The notes under the pieces: generated by a model
Seen by the model: only the letters and a program-made list of their open reading frames with translations
Databases searched by the model: none
Told to the model about the DNA's origin: nothing
Assembly (NCBI RefSeq): GCF_023065955.2
Contig: NW_026622919.1
Span: forward strand, 5,778,501-5,842,500
Origin: Ursus arctos
Lineage: Eukaryota; Chordata; Mammalia; Carnivora; Ursidae
DNA length: 64,000 nucleotides
Reading direction: 5' to 3'
Part shown: positions 1-13,500 of the stretch, piece after piece
Layout of the letters: each line of letters starts with the position of its first letter
Numbering within the stretch: the first letter of the stretch is position 1
Made by a program: the position numbers and the translations under genes

Positions 1-172
1 TCGATCCTTATCTGGGTCCACAGACCCCCTCCCTCCAGCCCCAGGCAACAAGAAGAGGAAGGGCCACCAGGGTGCTGGCAGGAGCTCTCACCCCAGTTGC
101 CTGGGGTTCCCAGGCCCATGCTTGCCCGTGCCACTGGGAAAACCCTGGCTGGATGCTCGGCCCTGCACTCAC

Positions 173-1572
173 CCATGGGGTAGCTGCCTTGCTGCATGGG
201 CCCAATGGAGCCCCCTCCCTTCATGCGGTTGCTCAGAGCCCAGCCTTGCTCCAGATCCTGAAGAGACAAAGGCCACAAGCCACAGGGTCAGAACCGGAGC
301 CCTGGGAGAGACGGGAGAGGCAGTGGAGGCCCCAGTGGGGTAGGAGCAGGGATGGGTTGGGTGTGTGTGCAGAACACTCACGCTGTGGCCCGGGGAGAGG
401 ACTGGCTTGAAGAGGTGGTCCAGGAAGCCATCCAGGTTCCCTGAGGTCCGCGAGTCCCCTGTGGGGCCAGAGGAGGGTTAGTGTCACCCTGGGGTGTGGG
501 ACATCCTGCACCCCCTTCCCGTTGCACAGCAAACCTCACTGGGCCCATTCTGGCCTTACCTGACTGGCTCCTGCTGGGCAGTGCTGGGGCTGGCCCTGGA
601 GGTGGACCTGGGGGCAGTGAGGGGGCCTCGATCCCCGGGGCAGGGGGGATGTCCTCGGCACTGCAGGAGACAGGGGGCCCAGCTAAGGGGGGTGCCTTGG
701 ATGGGGTAGCGTCCGGGCTGAGGCAAGGAATAGAAACTGCTGTGGGGGGTCATCCCATGGGGTGGCAGAAGGTGAGGTGTGTGTGGGGGGTGCTGGGCCT
801 GTAACAGGTCCTGCGAACCCCGGGGTATGAGAGGGTGGCTAAGGGAGTCACCTATGACAGAACAGGGACAGGAACAGGCTGGGACAGGGGTGCTGGGGCG
901 GCACCTACAAGCCACGGGGGGCAATGGGGTAGCTGTGGGGACTGACTGGGTCCCCCAGGTCCTCAGTCTGGCCGATGAGGTCCAGCACGAAGTCACAGCC
1001 GAGCAAATCCTGCCAAGAGTCCCCAGAGTGCAGTGACACGGACCAGCCACGGGGGGGCAGCTCCAGGCCTCTGGGAGGGACAGAGGGGGCGCCATGGGAC
1101 TGGTCAGCCAGGAAGACCACCACCTCGAGGGGCAAGGACCTGAGGGCGGGCCAAGGGGAGGCATCTAGGGAAGGCGCAGGACCCGGGTGAGGAACTGGTT
1201 TCCTTGGACAGTTCTTCATTCGCACCTCACAACCTTCTGCTTCCACATCGGCTCATTTATCTATTGACCTGTTCCGTTAGAATCCAGACCCCAGACAGAA
1301 CCTCTACTCTTGCTCCCTGTCTTGAACCTACTGTCTGGCTCCTGCCCACTTATCCCTTCGCACCCCACTCTGCCAATGCCCTCGGGGAGCAGGCTCTGGC
1401 GCTGGGCTTGCGGGAGGCCCCTGACAGGACAGCAGGCGGGGAGGATGAGGATGGGACAGCAGTCCGAGTTGGCCACACTCCCCACCCCGGGCCCCGTACC
1501 TGCTGTGCAGAATCCACCCAGCGAGCTGCTCCCCCGTGGTCCAGGACTCCACCTCGGCTGAGTAGCACTCCT
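173..1572 (-). CDS. MYO15B: MYO15B FERM-like end, proline-rich linker and following segment (exons 28-32)
   Basis: Exons 1500-1572, 909-1139, 560-717, 382-458 and 173-257, about residues 1643-1850. Exons 28-29 encode [20 protein letters not shown] and [20 protein letters not shown], matching the FERM-like region of class XV tails. Exon 29 must use the GTAGGT donor just left of 909, because an in-frame stop lies 1-3 bases beyond it. This choice also gives the correct phase into exon 30, a proline-rich linker ([14 protein letters not shown]). Exons 31-32 encode [19 protein letters not shown] and [20 protein letters not shown], similar to the region before the myosin XVA SH3 and second MyTH4 domains. 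The rest of the gene lies beyond position 1. Confidence 0.83.
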
Positions 1573-4500
1573 CTGCAGAGACAGGGGTGGGGGCTGGGGT
1601 GAGGGGCTGCAGGTCCTTCCGACGGGAGGGGACTCCTGTCCCCACGGGGGTTCCGGGAGCAGGACAGAAGGACAGTAGGACAGGACCCTGTGATCAGGGT
1701 CCCGGGGGGTGCAGCTGGAGGGCTGAGGCGGGAAGGGGGCCCAGGGAGGGTGAGGAGGCAGGGCTGGCTCCACTGTGGGCCTGGGGAGGCCAGAGCAGAA
1801 AGTGAGCATCACCATTGAAGGTAAAGACGTCCAGAGCCATGCGGCCCCGCCGCCGTCCGGCTGTCCACTCGAGCTGGGTAGGGGGGTGGGCCCGTGCCAT
1901 CCCAGGGGCCAGATGCGTCTGCTCCAGCGCCCCCAGCAGCTTGTGCTGGCACAGCGCTGCCATGCCTCTGGGGGCCTGGTCAGACACAAACCTGTGGGGA
2001 CAGCACAGGGCGGCTGTGGGGGTGGGCAGTCCACCGACCGCACTCACCGGGCCCCGCGGGGCAGGCTCCTTACTTCAGCAGTGGCTTCTGTAGGGTGGGC
2101 ATGGGGGGAAAGGCGCTGAGCAGGATGGCCATGAGGGCCCAGCTGCGCTGGCTCTTCTGCTCATCCGGGTTGTGCCAGATCTGGGCCACCAGCTGGCTGA
2201 AGATCTCGTCCCGCAGCCCTGGCCGGCGCTGGCCCTGTCGCACCAGGTATTCGCCCATGCTCTGCTCCTGCCAGGGGGGCAGGGACCCATCCCCCAGGAG
2301 CCGCAGCATCTGTAGACATAGAGCAAGGCGAGGGCAGGACATGCAGGGCTCCCCTGACGCTCAGCCAGCACCCAGGAGCCAGGGTCCAGCCCACCCTGTC
2401 CCCTCCCCGACGTGTCACTCACCACCTTGTTGATATCCAGGGCATGCTGAGGGTTCTCACCATCCAGCCAGGTCAGGGGCTTGGCCAGCGGCTGCCCGGG
2501 GCTGGGCAGGGCTGGCTCCTGCGAGGAGGAGAGGGACAGTGCCTGAGCAGGGGGTGGCCTGTGCCAACCTGCGGGAGACAGTCCCAGCGGAGCCCACGGG
2601 AGACGGAGCGGGGCTGGCACAGAAAAGCGCCTTAGACATGCATCTCAGTGGCTCTTTCTGCTTGTAAAATTGATGCCCGTGCGTGCAGAAAACTCCGAAA
2701 ACATGCAAAAGGATAAAGAATAAAAAACCCATTACCACTTCGCTGCCAGTCATGACCACAGCTGACATGTTAGCCTCTCTTTCCAGTCCTGCTTTCTCTG
2801 CACAGATACATACATCACCCTCCCACACCTACTGTTGTTTTTAACAAAACTGGGATCCTACTCGATGTCCAGTTTGGAATCCTGCTTTTCTATCCAACAC
2901 TGCAGCCTGGACGTCTGCCTTATTGTCACACACACGCTAATGACACGACTTCAACGGCAGGGCGATGCCACAGGTGTAACCAAGGCGTGGCATCATGGGT
3001 CTAAGTTACTCTCCAGAGGGAGACGTTTGGCTTCAGTGGATATTCTCCAAGCAGTGTGGCTGCACCCATGACCCCCATGACAGGAGAGGATGGGCGGCGT
3101 GGGAAGAAGGAACGGGCACAGCTACTGCCTGGCAGGGCTAGTATCTGGGGGAGCCGTGGAAGTCTGCCAGGAGGAGCCGAGGTCTGGGGGCCCACCTGAA
3201 AGTTAGCGGAGATGAAGCTGGAGAACGGGAACTGGTCGATGTCGGGTGGGAGGGTCAGGCTGGTCCGGGCGGGAATCTCAGGGGGCATGGACTCTGTGAT
3301 GCTCCCAACCAAGGCTTGGTAATGGCCTGGGGACAGCGCGAGAGGCAGCCCAGAAAGCCCAGGGTAAGGCAGCCGGCTGAGGACCGCCTCCCCTGCTCCT
3401 CATCCGCCCCCAGCCCTGGGGCAGAGGGAGCTCAGGGGAGCCCCGAGCATCATAGGGAGAGACCGCGGGGACAGACCCACGGCACAGCGGAGACACTGGA
3501 GAGGGGAGGGGTCATGGTAAGAGGGACACGAACCAAAACTCACCTTCTGCTGTTTTCAGCATGACAGCCACCTCGGCCGGGATCTCCAAGTGCCCCAGGT
3601 CCTGGCAGAGAGGAGCCATCAACCAAGTACTAAAGGAGGGGGTACAGGGACCCAGTGTCCCTCCTCACCCCCAGGACCATAAACTTCTCCAAAGACCAAG
3701 GATTCTGATCCTGGACACAAACAGGACCCCAAGAGCCCTCAGAGGGAGACCGAGGGTGGCCCAGGCCTCTTCTTGGGGGGCCCAAGGGATGCACACCCAG
3801 GAATCCACACTTTTCTGCACCCATGCCCGTTTTAGGAGGCTCATAACCCAGTGGACACCCTCGAGCTTCCAGGCCACCTACCATGCTTGGCACTGTCTTG
3901 GAGGCTGTGCGGCTGTGCTGGCCACGCCGATGCCCGAGCTGCTGGGGGAGATGCGAGAGGAGCTGGCACCCCGCTGACGAGTCTCCGTGAGCCTCCAGCA
4001 GCTCCTCCCCACCTCAGTGGTTCAGCTGTCCCCCTCCTGCCCCCCTCGGGCCCCTGCCGAGAAACTAGCCCAGACCCAGAGGGGCCGTCAGCCCGCCGCC
4101 AGCCCTTCGGCGCCCTCACCAGCCTTAACTGCCTGTCTGCCAGGGCGCTGGGGAGGAGGCAGGAAGAAATGGTCCCTGGGGACAAAGTCCAGCCCGGGAG
4201 GGGCCACAGCGGGGAGAAGTATGTGGGCACTGACCTTTGAATTGCTTTATAGCCCTCACATTGGAGTCATCAGGCAAAAGAGGAAAGCAGGCTGGCCCTG
4301 AGGAAGGTCTGGAGGGGATGGGAAGGCACCCCAGGCAGGCAGGGGAGAGTCAGATTCTGGCGGGTGGGCAGGGATGAAGCAAGTGACCTCCTGGAGGCCC
4401 CAGCCTCCCCTGGCCAGGTGGCGGGAAATGGGAAGAACTGGGCCAGCGTGGTCTCAGCGCTTGGTCCTTGTGAGCTTGGGCCAGGAGTGGACTTGGCTGC

Positions 4501-7500
4501 AGTCTGGCCAACTTGGCCAGCAAGGCTGCCTGACTTCGCTGCCCTGAGCTGCCGGGGCAGCAGCCCCACCCAGACACTCACCTGCAGTCTCTGTCGCCTC
4601 CGCCCCTGAATCAGGGGCCGGGCCGCCAGCAGGACGGTGTTCAGCTGTCCCAGAGCTGCCCGACGCCGGAGGTAACGCTTCCTGGAGGCCGGGAAGAGGG
4701 TTGGGGAGGAGTTCAAGCTTAGAGGCCCAGTCCCCGAACCCACCAAGCTGAGACATGAACCTAGACACGGACCCCAGGCTGACGACCCCTAGGTGCTTAA
4801 CAGAAGCCACAGGAAAAGGATAGGACGCCTTGAAAGAACAAGTAAACTGAGAAGGCGTTGGGCCCAGGGGATTCCGGCCTTAGGGCAGCAGAGCCGACCA
4901 CCGGGCTCGTTTCCCACCCGTTCAGCCAGTGCGGCCCGTGGGCAAGTCCCTTCGCCTCTGGGCTTTATTGTCCTCATCAGCAAAGTGAGGATCCGTGTCA
5001 CCCCTGCCCCAGCACCAGATGAAATGAATCAACCGACATGTTAAGAGTCTGGCGTATTTTTATTTAAGAAGCACAACTTCTAAAAATGAAAAAATGCTAC
5101 CACTGGCAATCTAAGAAGAGGTCACAGAAGAGACCATGTCTTCGAGACCTGTCTGGGTGTAAGAAAGACCAGGCTCTGCAGTGAGGGAGGCCTGAGCAGG
5201 ATTAAAATTAAAAAATAAGTGCACAGCTTTGAGGCAGTGGCTGGCTCAGTCGGTCGAGCATCTTAGGGTCGTGAGTTCAAGCCCCAAGTTGGGGGTAGAG
5301 TTTATTTTAAAAAAAAGTACAGCTTTTGTGCATCAAAGACAGCATCGAGAGCAAGGATCGGGAGAACACCTGCAAAGTACGTATTTGATAAGAGCTTGAT
5401 ATCCAGGATTTATAAAGAAGTCCCACCGCTCAATAACAAGACAAACGACACAAACGAAAGGCAGAGCGAGGACCTGACGAGACATCTCTCCAAGAAGACA
5501 CACAACTGGCCAAGAAACACGGGAGAAGATGCGCGACCTCATTAGTCAGTAGAGAAATGCAGATCAAAGCCACAGTGAGGTATGGCTTCGCGCCCGCTGG
5601 GATGGCTACCATTTAAAAAGTGGAAAATAAGGGCGTGGGGGTGGCTCAGTCAGTCTCGGGGTCCTGGGATCAAGCCCCGCATTGGACTCCTTGCTCAGCA
5701 GGGAGCCTGCTTCTCCCTCTGCCACTCCCCCCACGTGTGTGCTCTTTCTTTCTCTCTCGAATGAATAAATAAAATCTTTTTTTAAAAAAAGTGGAAAATA
5801 AGTATCAGCGATGCTGTAGAGAAACTGGAACGCTGACACATGCTGGTGGGAGCGTAACTCCTCAAAAAACGAAACACGGACCAGCAATCCCACTCCTAGG
5901 TAGAGACCCCAAAGAACTGGAAGCAGGGACTTGAACCAACACTGCGACACTCGTGTTCCCAGCAGCCTTACTCACAAGCACCAGCAAGTAGAAACAGTCC
6001 CAATACCGCTGACGGGTGAGCGAGACACAAGGTGTGGTCTGCACACCCAGGGGCAAGAAGAAGCCAAGTCCTGCCACCTGTCACCCCAAGGATGAACCCC
6101 GCACGCACTCCGCTCGGTGCGGCGAGCCGGTTGTAAAAGGAAACACTGTGAGAGCCTGCTTACGTGGAGTATCGGGAATAGGCAAATTCATAGGGACAGG
6201 AAGCGGAGGGAGGTTCCTGGAGGCTGGAGGGAGGCGGGCAGGAGTCGCTGTTGGTGAGGACATTTTGGAAATAGAGAGCAGTGACGGGTGCCCTGTCTCA
6301 GAAGGCCACCCTGGGGCCCGTGGCACTGCCTTACTTTGTTCTCTCCACTTTGCCACGACCTCAGGGGTGACCGGTGGCTGGTTTACAGTCTGCGCCTGAT
6401 TCCCCAGCGCGCCCGGGAGGCACCATGACTGCCTCCATCCCCGGGGTCACCAGCTGGGCCCAGGGTGATGGACAAGGTCAACCAACAGCTGCTGGGTGAA
6501 TGAGCACAGACATTCACATTTAGCTGTGAAGGTGAATGGCAGTTAATTATGTGAGAAGGGGGAGGGAAGTGTTATAGGACCAAGAAGTCCAAAGAGCCTG
6601 GAGTAGAAAAATCTGGCCTAGAGGCTGGAGAGGTAGGTGGGGCCTCACACAGCCTGATTCATGCCTTTAAAAGGTCATTCTTGGGGCAGAGTGGAGAACG
6701 ACTAGAAAACACTCAGGTTCAGGGGCCTCATCAGAGAGTGAGCTTCCTGTCACTCGGGGTATTCAAGCAGAGGTTGCATGGAAATGCTGACAGGATGGCC
6801 CTGGGGCAGACAGACTTTCCCAGAGGCCCTACCCCTCCCACACCCTGCCCCACGACCTGGAGAAGCCCCCAGGGTCACCCCACCCCTGCAGACCTGGCCT
6901 GGAGCCCTCGCACGCGAGCCTGCATCCGCGGCAGGAGGAGGCGGCCGAGGCACTGGCGGGAGACGCAGGCACGCAGGCTGCGGTGCAGGGTGAGCAGGGC
7001 CTGGGAGCGTCGCTGGGCCCAGTGCTGCTCCAGCTGCTGCCAGCCCGGCTCCCGCAGCAGGACCTGGGGGCAGAGGAGAGGGTGCCCAGGGTGGGGGGCC
7101 AAGGCCCCCCTTGCCCTTCTCCTGAGGCCTCGGCCTCCTTGCTTCCAGCAGGACAACTGATTCTTGTGGGGAGCCCGGACCCCTGCCACCCAGGCCCACT
7201 CCATCACTGCCCAGAAGGACACCCCCTCCCGAGTTTGTCCCGGAACGTTCCTCTGCCTTCCCGGCCACGCCTGCCTCTCTGCACACACAAGCACCTGGGT
7301 GGCTCCGAGGTGACAGAGGGGGGACTTGGCCCCCAGCACCTGACTCAGGATGGCGCCACACCTCTCGCGGTCAGAGGACTCTCCCTGCCCCTCTGTCTCC
7401 AGGGCCCGGAACCTGCCCCGAGGAGGGAGAAGCTGAGGTCGGAACAAGCACAACGAGGACCTCCCTCCACGCTTGTTCGAGCCCCCAGCCCCTAAGTCAT

Positions 7501-10500
7501 TCAACCATGATCCGCAACGCACCTACTATGTGCTAGGCACCCAGCAGGGTTTTGCTGACTGCAAGGGGCAGGTGGAGGCAAGGGCGGGGAGGGGGATAAT
7601 GAATAGGGAAGGAGAGAGGCATGGAGGGAGAGGAGAGAGAGCAGTGAAAGGAGGTGGGGTGGAGGCCAGGCCTAGGGCCCCGAGGAAAGTGGGTCCACCT
7701 CCACCCTGAAGGAACCCTAGGTCTGCCAGCCACTCCAGGGGCCGCCCTTGTGGGTCCCAGCCCGAGGTGCCCAGGACCTCGGCTGCCTCCATCCTGGACC
7801 CTACCTGGCCAGGAAGGCCTGGAAGGGCACACGCACAGGGAAGTTGGCACTGCGGGTACACACTGCCTCCAGGATGCCTGCCTGGTACAGCTGCTCTGTC
7901 ACGTGTCCCACATCAAAGAGGCCTGGAAGCTGTGGCCATGGAACAGAGCCCATGAGAGCTGGAGTGGGGGGGGGGGGCCTTAAAGCTGTGGGGGGTCAGG
8001 GGGCTGCTGAGCAGGGCAGGGCAGGTGGATAGGAAGGCTCCAGGGCCAGGTGGTGGAGGTGGGGGGAGCTCACCTTTCCCGGGTTGGGGTTGAGGCACTG
8101 AATGAAATAGACATGGCTCCTGATGGGAGGAAGAGGGGTCATGTGGGCACAGACCAGCCCCCGAGTCCCTGGGGTCTTGTATGGGGGGCACTGTTCTCAC
8201 CTGCCCAGCAGGGCTAGGAGATCCTCCAGGGAACACTGGAAGCGAGAGGCCAGTGTGGGTTTACGTGGCCCAGCTCTCGACTGGCACTCTACTTCCTGGA
8301 ACAGGCTGCCCACCAGCTGTCGGGCGAGAGGAGGCTGAGCTGGCTTGCTTCCCAGGCGTGTCCTTAGCCTGGCCTGTGTCCCCAACCCCAGGGAGCCAGG
8401 GTGGGCCAGTCCACAGCATCCAGACCTCGGAAGGCTCAGCCCATGGTCCAAGGGGCAGGGGCTTCCCCTTGGGGCAAGAGTGTCCAGGGGGGATACACTG
8501 TGGAGGGGTGGGGGCTCAGAGAGAGCTGGCAGGGGCACCTGGAGCTGGCTCTGGGCAAGCATTTCCACCACAGCAGGGTCAAGATGATCTCGGTTTCTGT
8601 TTATAAATTTGTGAACCTGCAGGAGACAACGTGGGGAGTGGAGGGGGAGCCAAAGAGAGAAGGCTGGGGTGGAGCCTGGTCCCTTTGTCAAATAATCCGG
8701 CCTCTCCCCACTGGGCTAAACAAAGGGCCACCTTTGTCTCGTCAACCAACGGCTTTGGAAAAACTGGAAATCCCCCTGCAAATGAAGTTGGACTCTTATC
8801 TTATATCAGATATAAAAATTAACCCAAAATGAATGGATCAAAGACCTAGATTTAAAGCCTGGAACCCTAAAACTCTTAGCAGAAAACGTAGGAAGAAAGC
8901 TTGGTGACATTGGACTTGGCGACGATTTCCTGAATAGAACACCAAAAGCACAGGCAAGAAAAGACAAAATAAAAGGCATTTCATCAAAATTCAAACTTTC
9001 GTGGGGCATCTGGCTGGCTCAGTCAGGGGACACATGTGACTCGATCTCAGTGTGATGAGTTCCAGCCCCACGGTGGGTGTAGGGGCTCCTGGGCGGCTCA
9101 GTCGGTAAGCATCTGCCTTTGGCTCAGGTCATGGTCCCAAGGTCCTGGGATCAAGCCCCGCATTGGGTTCCCTGCTCAGCGGGGAGTCTGCTTCTCTCCC
9201 TCTCCCTCTGCCCCTCCCACCAGCTCATGCGCTCTCTCTCTCCCCCAAATAAATAAATAAATAAATAAATAAATAAAATCTTTTAAAAACGTTTTCTTTT
9301 GTGACCTTCAATATAGTTTTGTGGTTTTCTTTATTCAATCTCCTTGTGTGGGTTTCTTTTTTTATTTTTTTTTTATTTTTTATTTTTATTTATTTTTTTT
9401 TAAAGACTTTATTTATTTATTTGACAGAGATAGAGACAGCCAGTGAGAGAGGGAACACAAGCAGGGGGAGTGGGAGAGGAAGAAGAAGGCTCCTAGTGGA
9501 GGAGCCTGATGTGGGGCTCGATCCCAGAACGCCAGGATCACGCCCTGAGCTGAAGGCAGATGCTTAACCACTGTGCCACCCAGGCGCCCAAGGGTTTCTT
9601 TTTTTAATATGTGATCGGGTTTTTTGGGGGGAGGAGCAGAGGTATAATTGATATACGTCCCTGGGGTTTCTTGTTTGGGTAACTTCTGGGTGATTTGTGT
9701 CGTCTTCTACAAACAAAGCAGTCACCTCCTCCAGGAAGCCTTACTGGATTTGCCCTACCTCAAACTAGTCATATGGTCCTACCCTTTATACCAGGCCCCT
9801 CCCCTCAGCAGTTCTCCTCCTGGGTAGCTGTGCTGTCACCATGAAACTCAGAAGGGGCAAAGGCAAAAGTCCCTCCAGTGAGCACCTACTATGCTCCAGG
9901 CACCTGCCTGACCACTTCCCCGTTACTGTATTTAATCCTCACAACAGTGTTACAGGACAGACTCCCATTTTACAGATGGGAAAACGAAGGCTCAGGAGGA
10001 GAGGCAGACAGCCGAGGTTGTCAGAGTCAGGTCCCACGCCCCACGCACATGATCCTTCCCTCCCGGTCTTGAGGCCCGCAGTCTCACCTCCCTCTCCCCC
10101 ACGGTGCTCAGCCAGAAGTCATTAAATCACGCTCAGAACTGTGTAGGGCCAAGGGCGTAGGTAGAAGCCTACAGCCCTGGGAGGGGCCTCCCCTCACCTA
10201 CTCCTCTTAGCTGTCAGGTGACTCACCTCTGGGGAGGGGACCCCCCCACCCCAGGCCACATCATCCTCACTGATTCACCCAGGAGTCTGTCCCTGATTTA
10301 CCCCAATACCTGGTAGGTGACGGTGCCAGCGTAATGCCTCACGGTGAAGATAGGAAGGGGCAGCTGGGGCTTGGCGTAGCAGGGGTGGTTGCCATGATGA
10401 TAGTGACACTTCTGGAGGAAGGTGTGGTCTGTGGCCTGATAAGAGGGACGAGCTTCCCTCAGGCCTTAGCACGTGATGTTCCCCTGCCCAGACTGTGCGT

Positions 10501-13500
10501 CCCTCTACAGGGTCATCAATAAGTATTTGTGGAATGGGTGGGGGGAGTACCATGGCCCTGAGGCTTACTCCCTACTAGCTGGAGGCCTGAGGGACCCCTA
10601 GAAGCCCTGCATGAGCCCTGTGCAGTTCCCACCACCCTGCCCCTTTCGCAGAAAGGACTTGAGGAACCCCAGAGAGGTCAGGATCACCCAGAGACAGGAT
10701 TTGAACCCAAGCTGTGTTGAGAGGGCTATGGGCAGGGTTTCCGGCCCCCATTACCTGTGGCTCCTCTCAGAGGGCCTGCTGGCCCTGGCCTGGCCACCAG
10801 GGCCCCCACCACTCAGGGCTCACCTGGGACAGCCACGTCTGGGCATCCAGGATACTCAGGAGGCTGTGGGGCTGGTCTATGAGGAGGTCTAGACAGGTGT
10901 CCTGCACAGGCTGGGGAACGGGCACCCAGGGCAGCCGCTCTCGCCGACAGGCCTCCTGGGAACAGCCCGCACGGGGCCAGTTACAGAGCACGACCACGTT
11001 CGCCGGGGCGCTCACTGGAGCCAGAGCAGGCAGGGCCCCCGCCATCGTCCAGGTGAGTAAAATGAGGCCCAGAAGGGCCGAGATGGTGGGGCCGAGCTCT
11101 TGGCTCAGCGCCCTCTGTTTCCCAGAGATGGCCCCTGCTCTGGAAGGTCTGGGTGCCCCCGGCTACTGCCAGGCGCAGCGCCTCTTACCTCCTCCTGGGC
11201 CCGCAGCATCCGGCTGGAGAAGAGCTGCAGGCGCTCGCTGGCAAGGTTGTTGCACAGCTGCTCCAGGCCGTTCACCTGCAGGGCCTGGGAGCACAGGGGC
11301 AGAGACATGGGCACCCACACAGGGTGGGCCCGGGGCAGGTGTGGGGGGGTTGCACACTGGCCGGGTGTCCTTCATTCCCCTCCCACAACAAGGGGAGGAG
11401 TGGTGTCCTGGGGCTGATGCTGCAGCCCACCGGGTCAAGTCCAAAGGCCTCAGCCCACACCCCTCCCTCTGCCTCTGCACGACTGTGAGCCTTCAGGCCT
11501 CTGGTCACAGCCGTCCTGTGGTCTGGAAGGCGCCTCTTCCTATGACCTAGTAGCTCGCTGGCTACAGGAATCCCACATCCTCCTAAGCAGGGCTCCAGGA
11601 CACTGCCTCCAAGAAGCCTTCCAGCATTCCTCCTGTAGCAATTACAGGTTCCTTTCTCTGCATTCGCCTGCAGAGCCCGCACTCCATGGGGCTTTGTGCA
11701 GAGAGCTGTGACACTTTCTACAACACATACAGAGCGCACATGCGCCCACGTGCGCCCACACACTTGCCACAGTCATCCCCCCCCCACCCCTCGGAGATGG
11801 CATAGTTGCCAAGGGCATGCTGGAGAGGAGAGAGCAGGGGGCAGTGAACAGTGCCCGTCTGGGAACGAGGGTGAAGGCCACCTTCTCTTGCTCAAGCCCC
11901 CTCCTCCCTGCCCTGAGGAAGCCGGATCTTCTAGAAAGGGGTGAAGTACTTATGAAAACTCAGGGCCATTCAGGGGACTGTCCCCTTTCCTGCTCATCTC
12001 GGGGCATGGGAGGGGAGGCTGTGGACTGATCCATCCTTGGGCCTCTGTCTTCCGCTGCCTTAGAGGCTCCTGTGAGACTCTGCAAGGCCAAGCAGGACAG
12101 AACTCTCCAGAGGCGATGTCAGGGCTGGACAGAGCGGGGCGGAAAGGCTACACCCGTGGAGTGTGTGGGGTCTCGTGCTAGGCAGGCAAGAGCTCACGAG
12201 TGCCCCCCCTCAGGGAGTGCTGACCCCAGAAATGATCAGGATGAGGTGGGCACCCCGTCCCGGGCCCTGCCCCAAGGGGTGACCTCAAAGCCGTAGGCGT
12301 CCACGACAGTGATGGTGTCCACGCTCTCTCCGTCCCCGGGTGCTGCCAGCTGCACATTGCTCCTCGTCAGAAGCCAGGTGAAAAGCCGTGAATACAGCGC
12401 CTTGGCCAAGGCGTCCCTGTGGGCGTAGTGAGTGAGCCCGGGCGGCACAGTGCCAGGCCCGGCCACGGCTCCCTCCTGCCTCCAGGGCCACCTGGCATCG
12501 ATGGCGCTTTCCACCGGCAGAGACCGACAGACCCAGCCATAGGGTGTCTCCTGGGGGGCAGAGGAGGTAGGCACAGGTGGAACAACAGGCATGAGGCCCA
12601 CGTGGGCCCACGCCAAGCCTGTGGGGTGGGGGGTGGGGTGGGGTGGCCCCGCCCCCTGAGGACCCCAGCGCTCACCGTGACCCTCCTGGTGACAGCGGCC
12701 TCCAGGCGCTCAGGTGGTACCAGCAGCAGCCGGGCTGCCGTGTGGATCTCGGCCCAGCTGGACACGGCAGCCACCTCCTGGGACTCCCGCTGGACCGAGA
12801 AGGGAGGGGGTGGAGAGAGCTCTGCTGTGAACGGCCACAGCCCGCAGGGTGGGGCGGAGGAGGCAGGGCCTCGCTTCCCCGGGGAGCTGCGCTCTTGCCC
12901 AAACTACATCTGGTCGGTAGGAGCTGACTCTGGAGCCTGGGGGCCCTGAGTACGAGTCCTAATTTCACCTCCTACTAGCTGGCCAGCTCTGATAAGACCC
13001 TTTCCCTCTCTGAGCCCCACTGTCTCACTGTTGTTTAAGTAGACGCCATGCCCAGCGCCAGGGCTTGAACTCATGACCCTGAGATCAAGACCTGAGCTGA
13101 GATCAAGAGGCAGATGCTTAACCGACTGAGCCACCCAGGCACCCGCCACTGTCTCCTTGTTAAAGGGGAAACCACAACCCTGAAGTTACACTTGTGGTGG
13201 GAACGGAATCAGGAAACCTGCAGAAAGTGATTTACACGGTGCCAGGTACAGAAGAGCCGCTCAGTGAGGGCAGGTCCCCCTCCAAGGGGCGGCAGCTTAG
13301 CGGGACCCGCGTTGGCAGAGATGATCCAGGCCCGTTTTCTCACCTATATGACGGAACCTGCCCACCCTCCAGGGCCGCCGCGAGGTAGCCCAGGGCTTGG
13401 TAATCTACCTACAAGTGTTTGGTATCCTTGCACCCTGATTGGGCAAACAAGCCACTGCTGACCCAGTGTCCACGCCGGCCTCTGGCCACGGCAGGAGCCC

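Noticed and set aside
2075..2620. 181-codon minus-strand open frame overlapping the MyTH4 exons
   Set aside because: It is in a different frame from the MyTH4 domain and crosses splice sites; the MyTH4 frame is clearly the real one.
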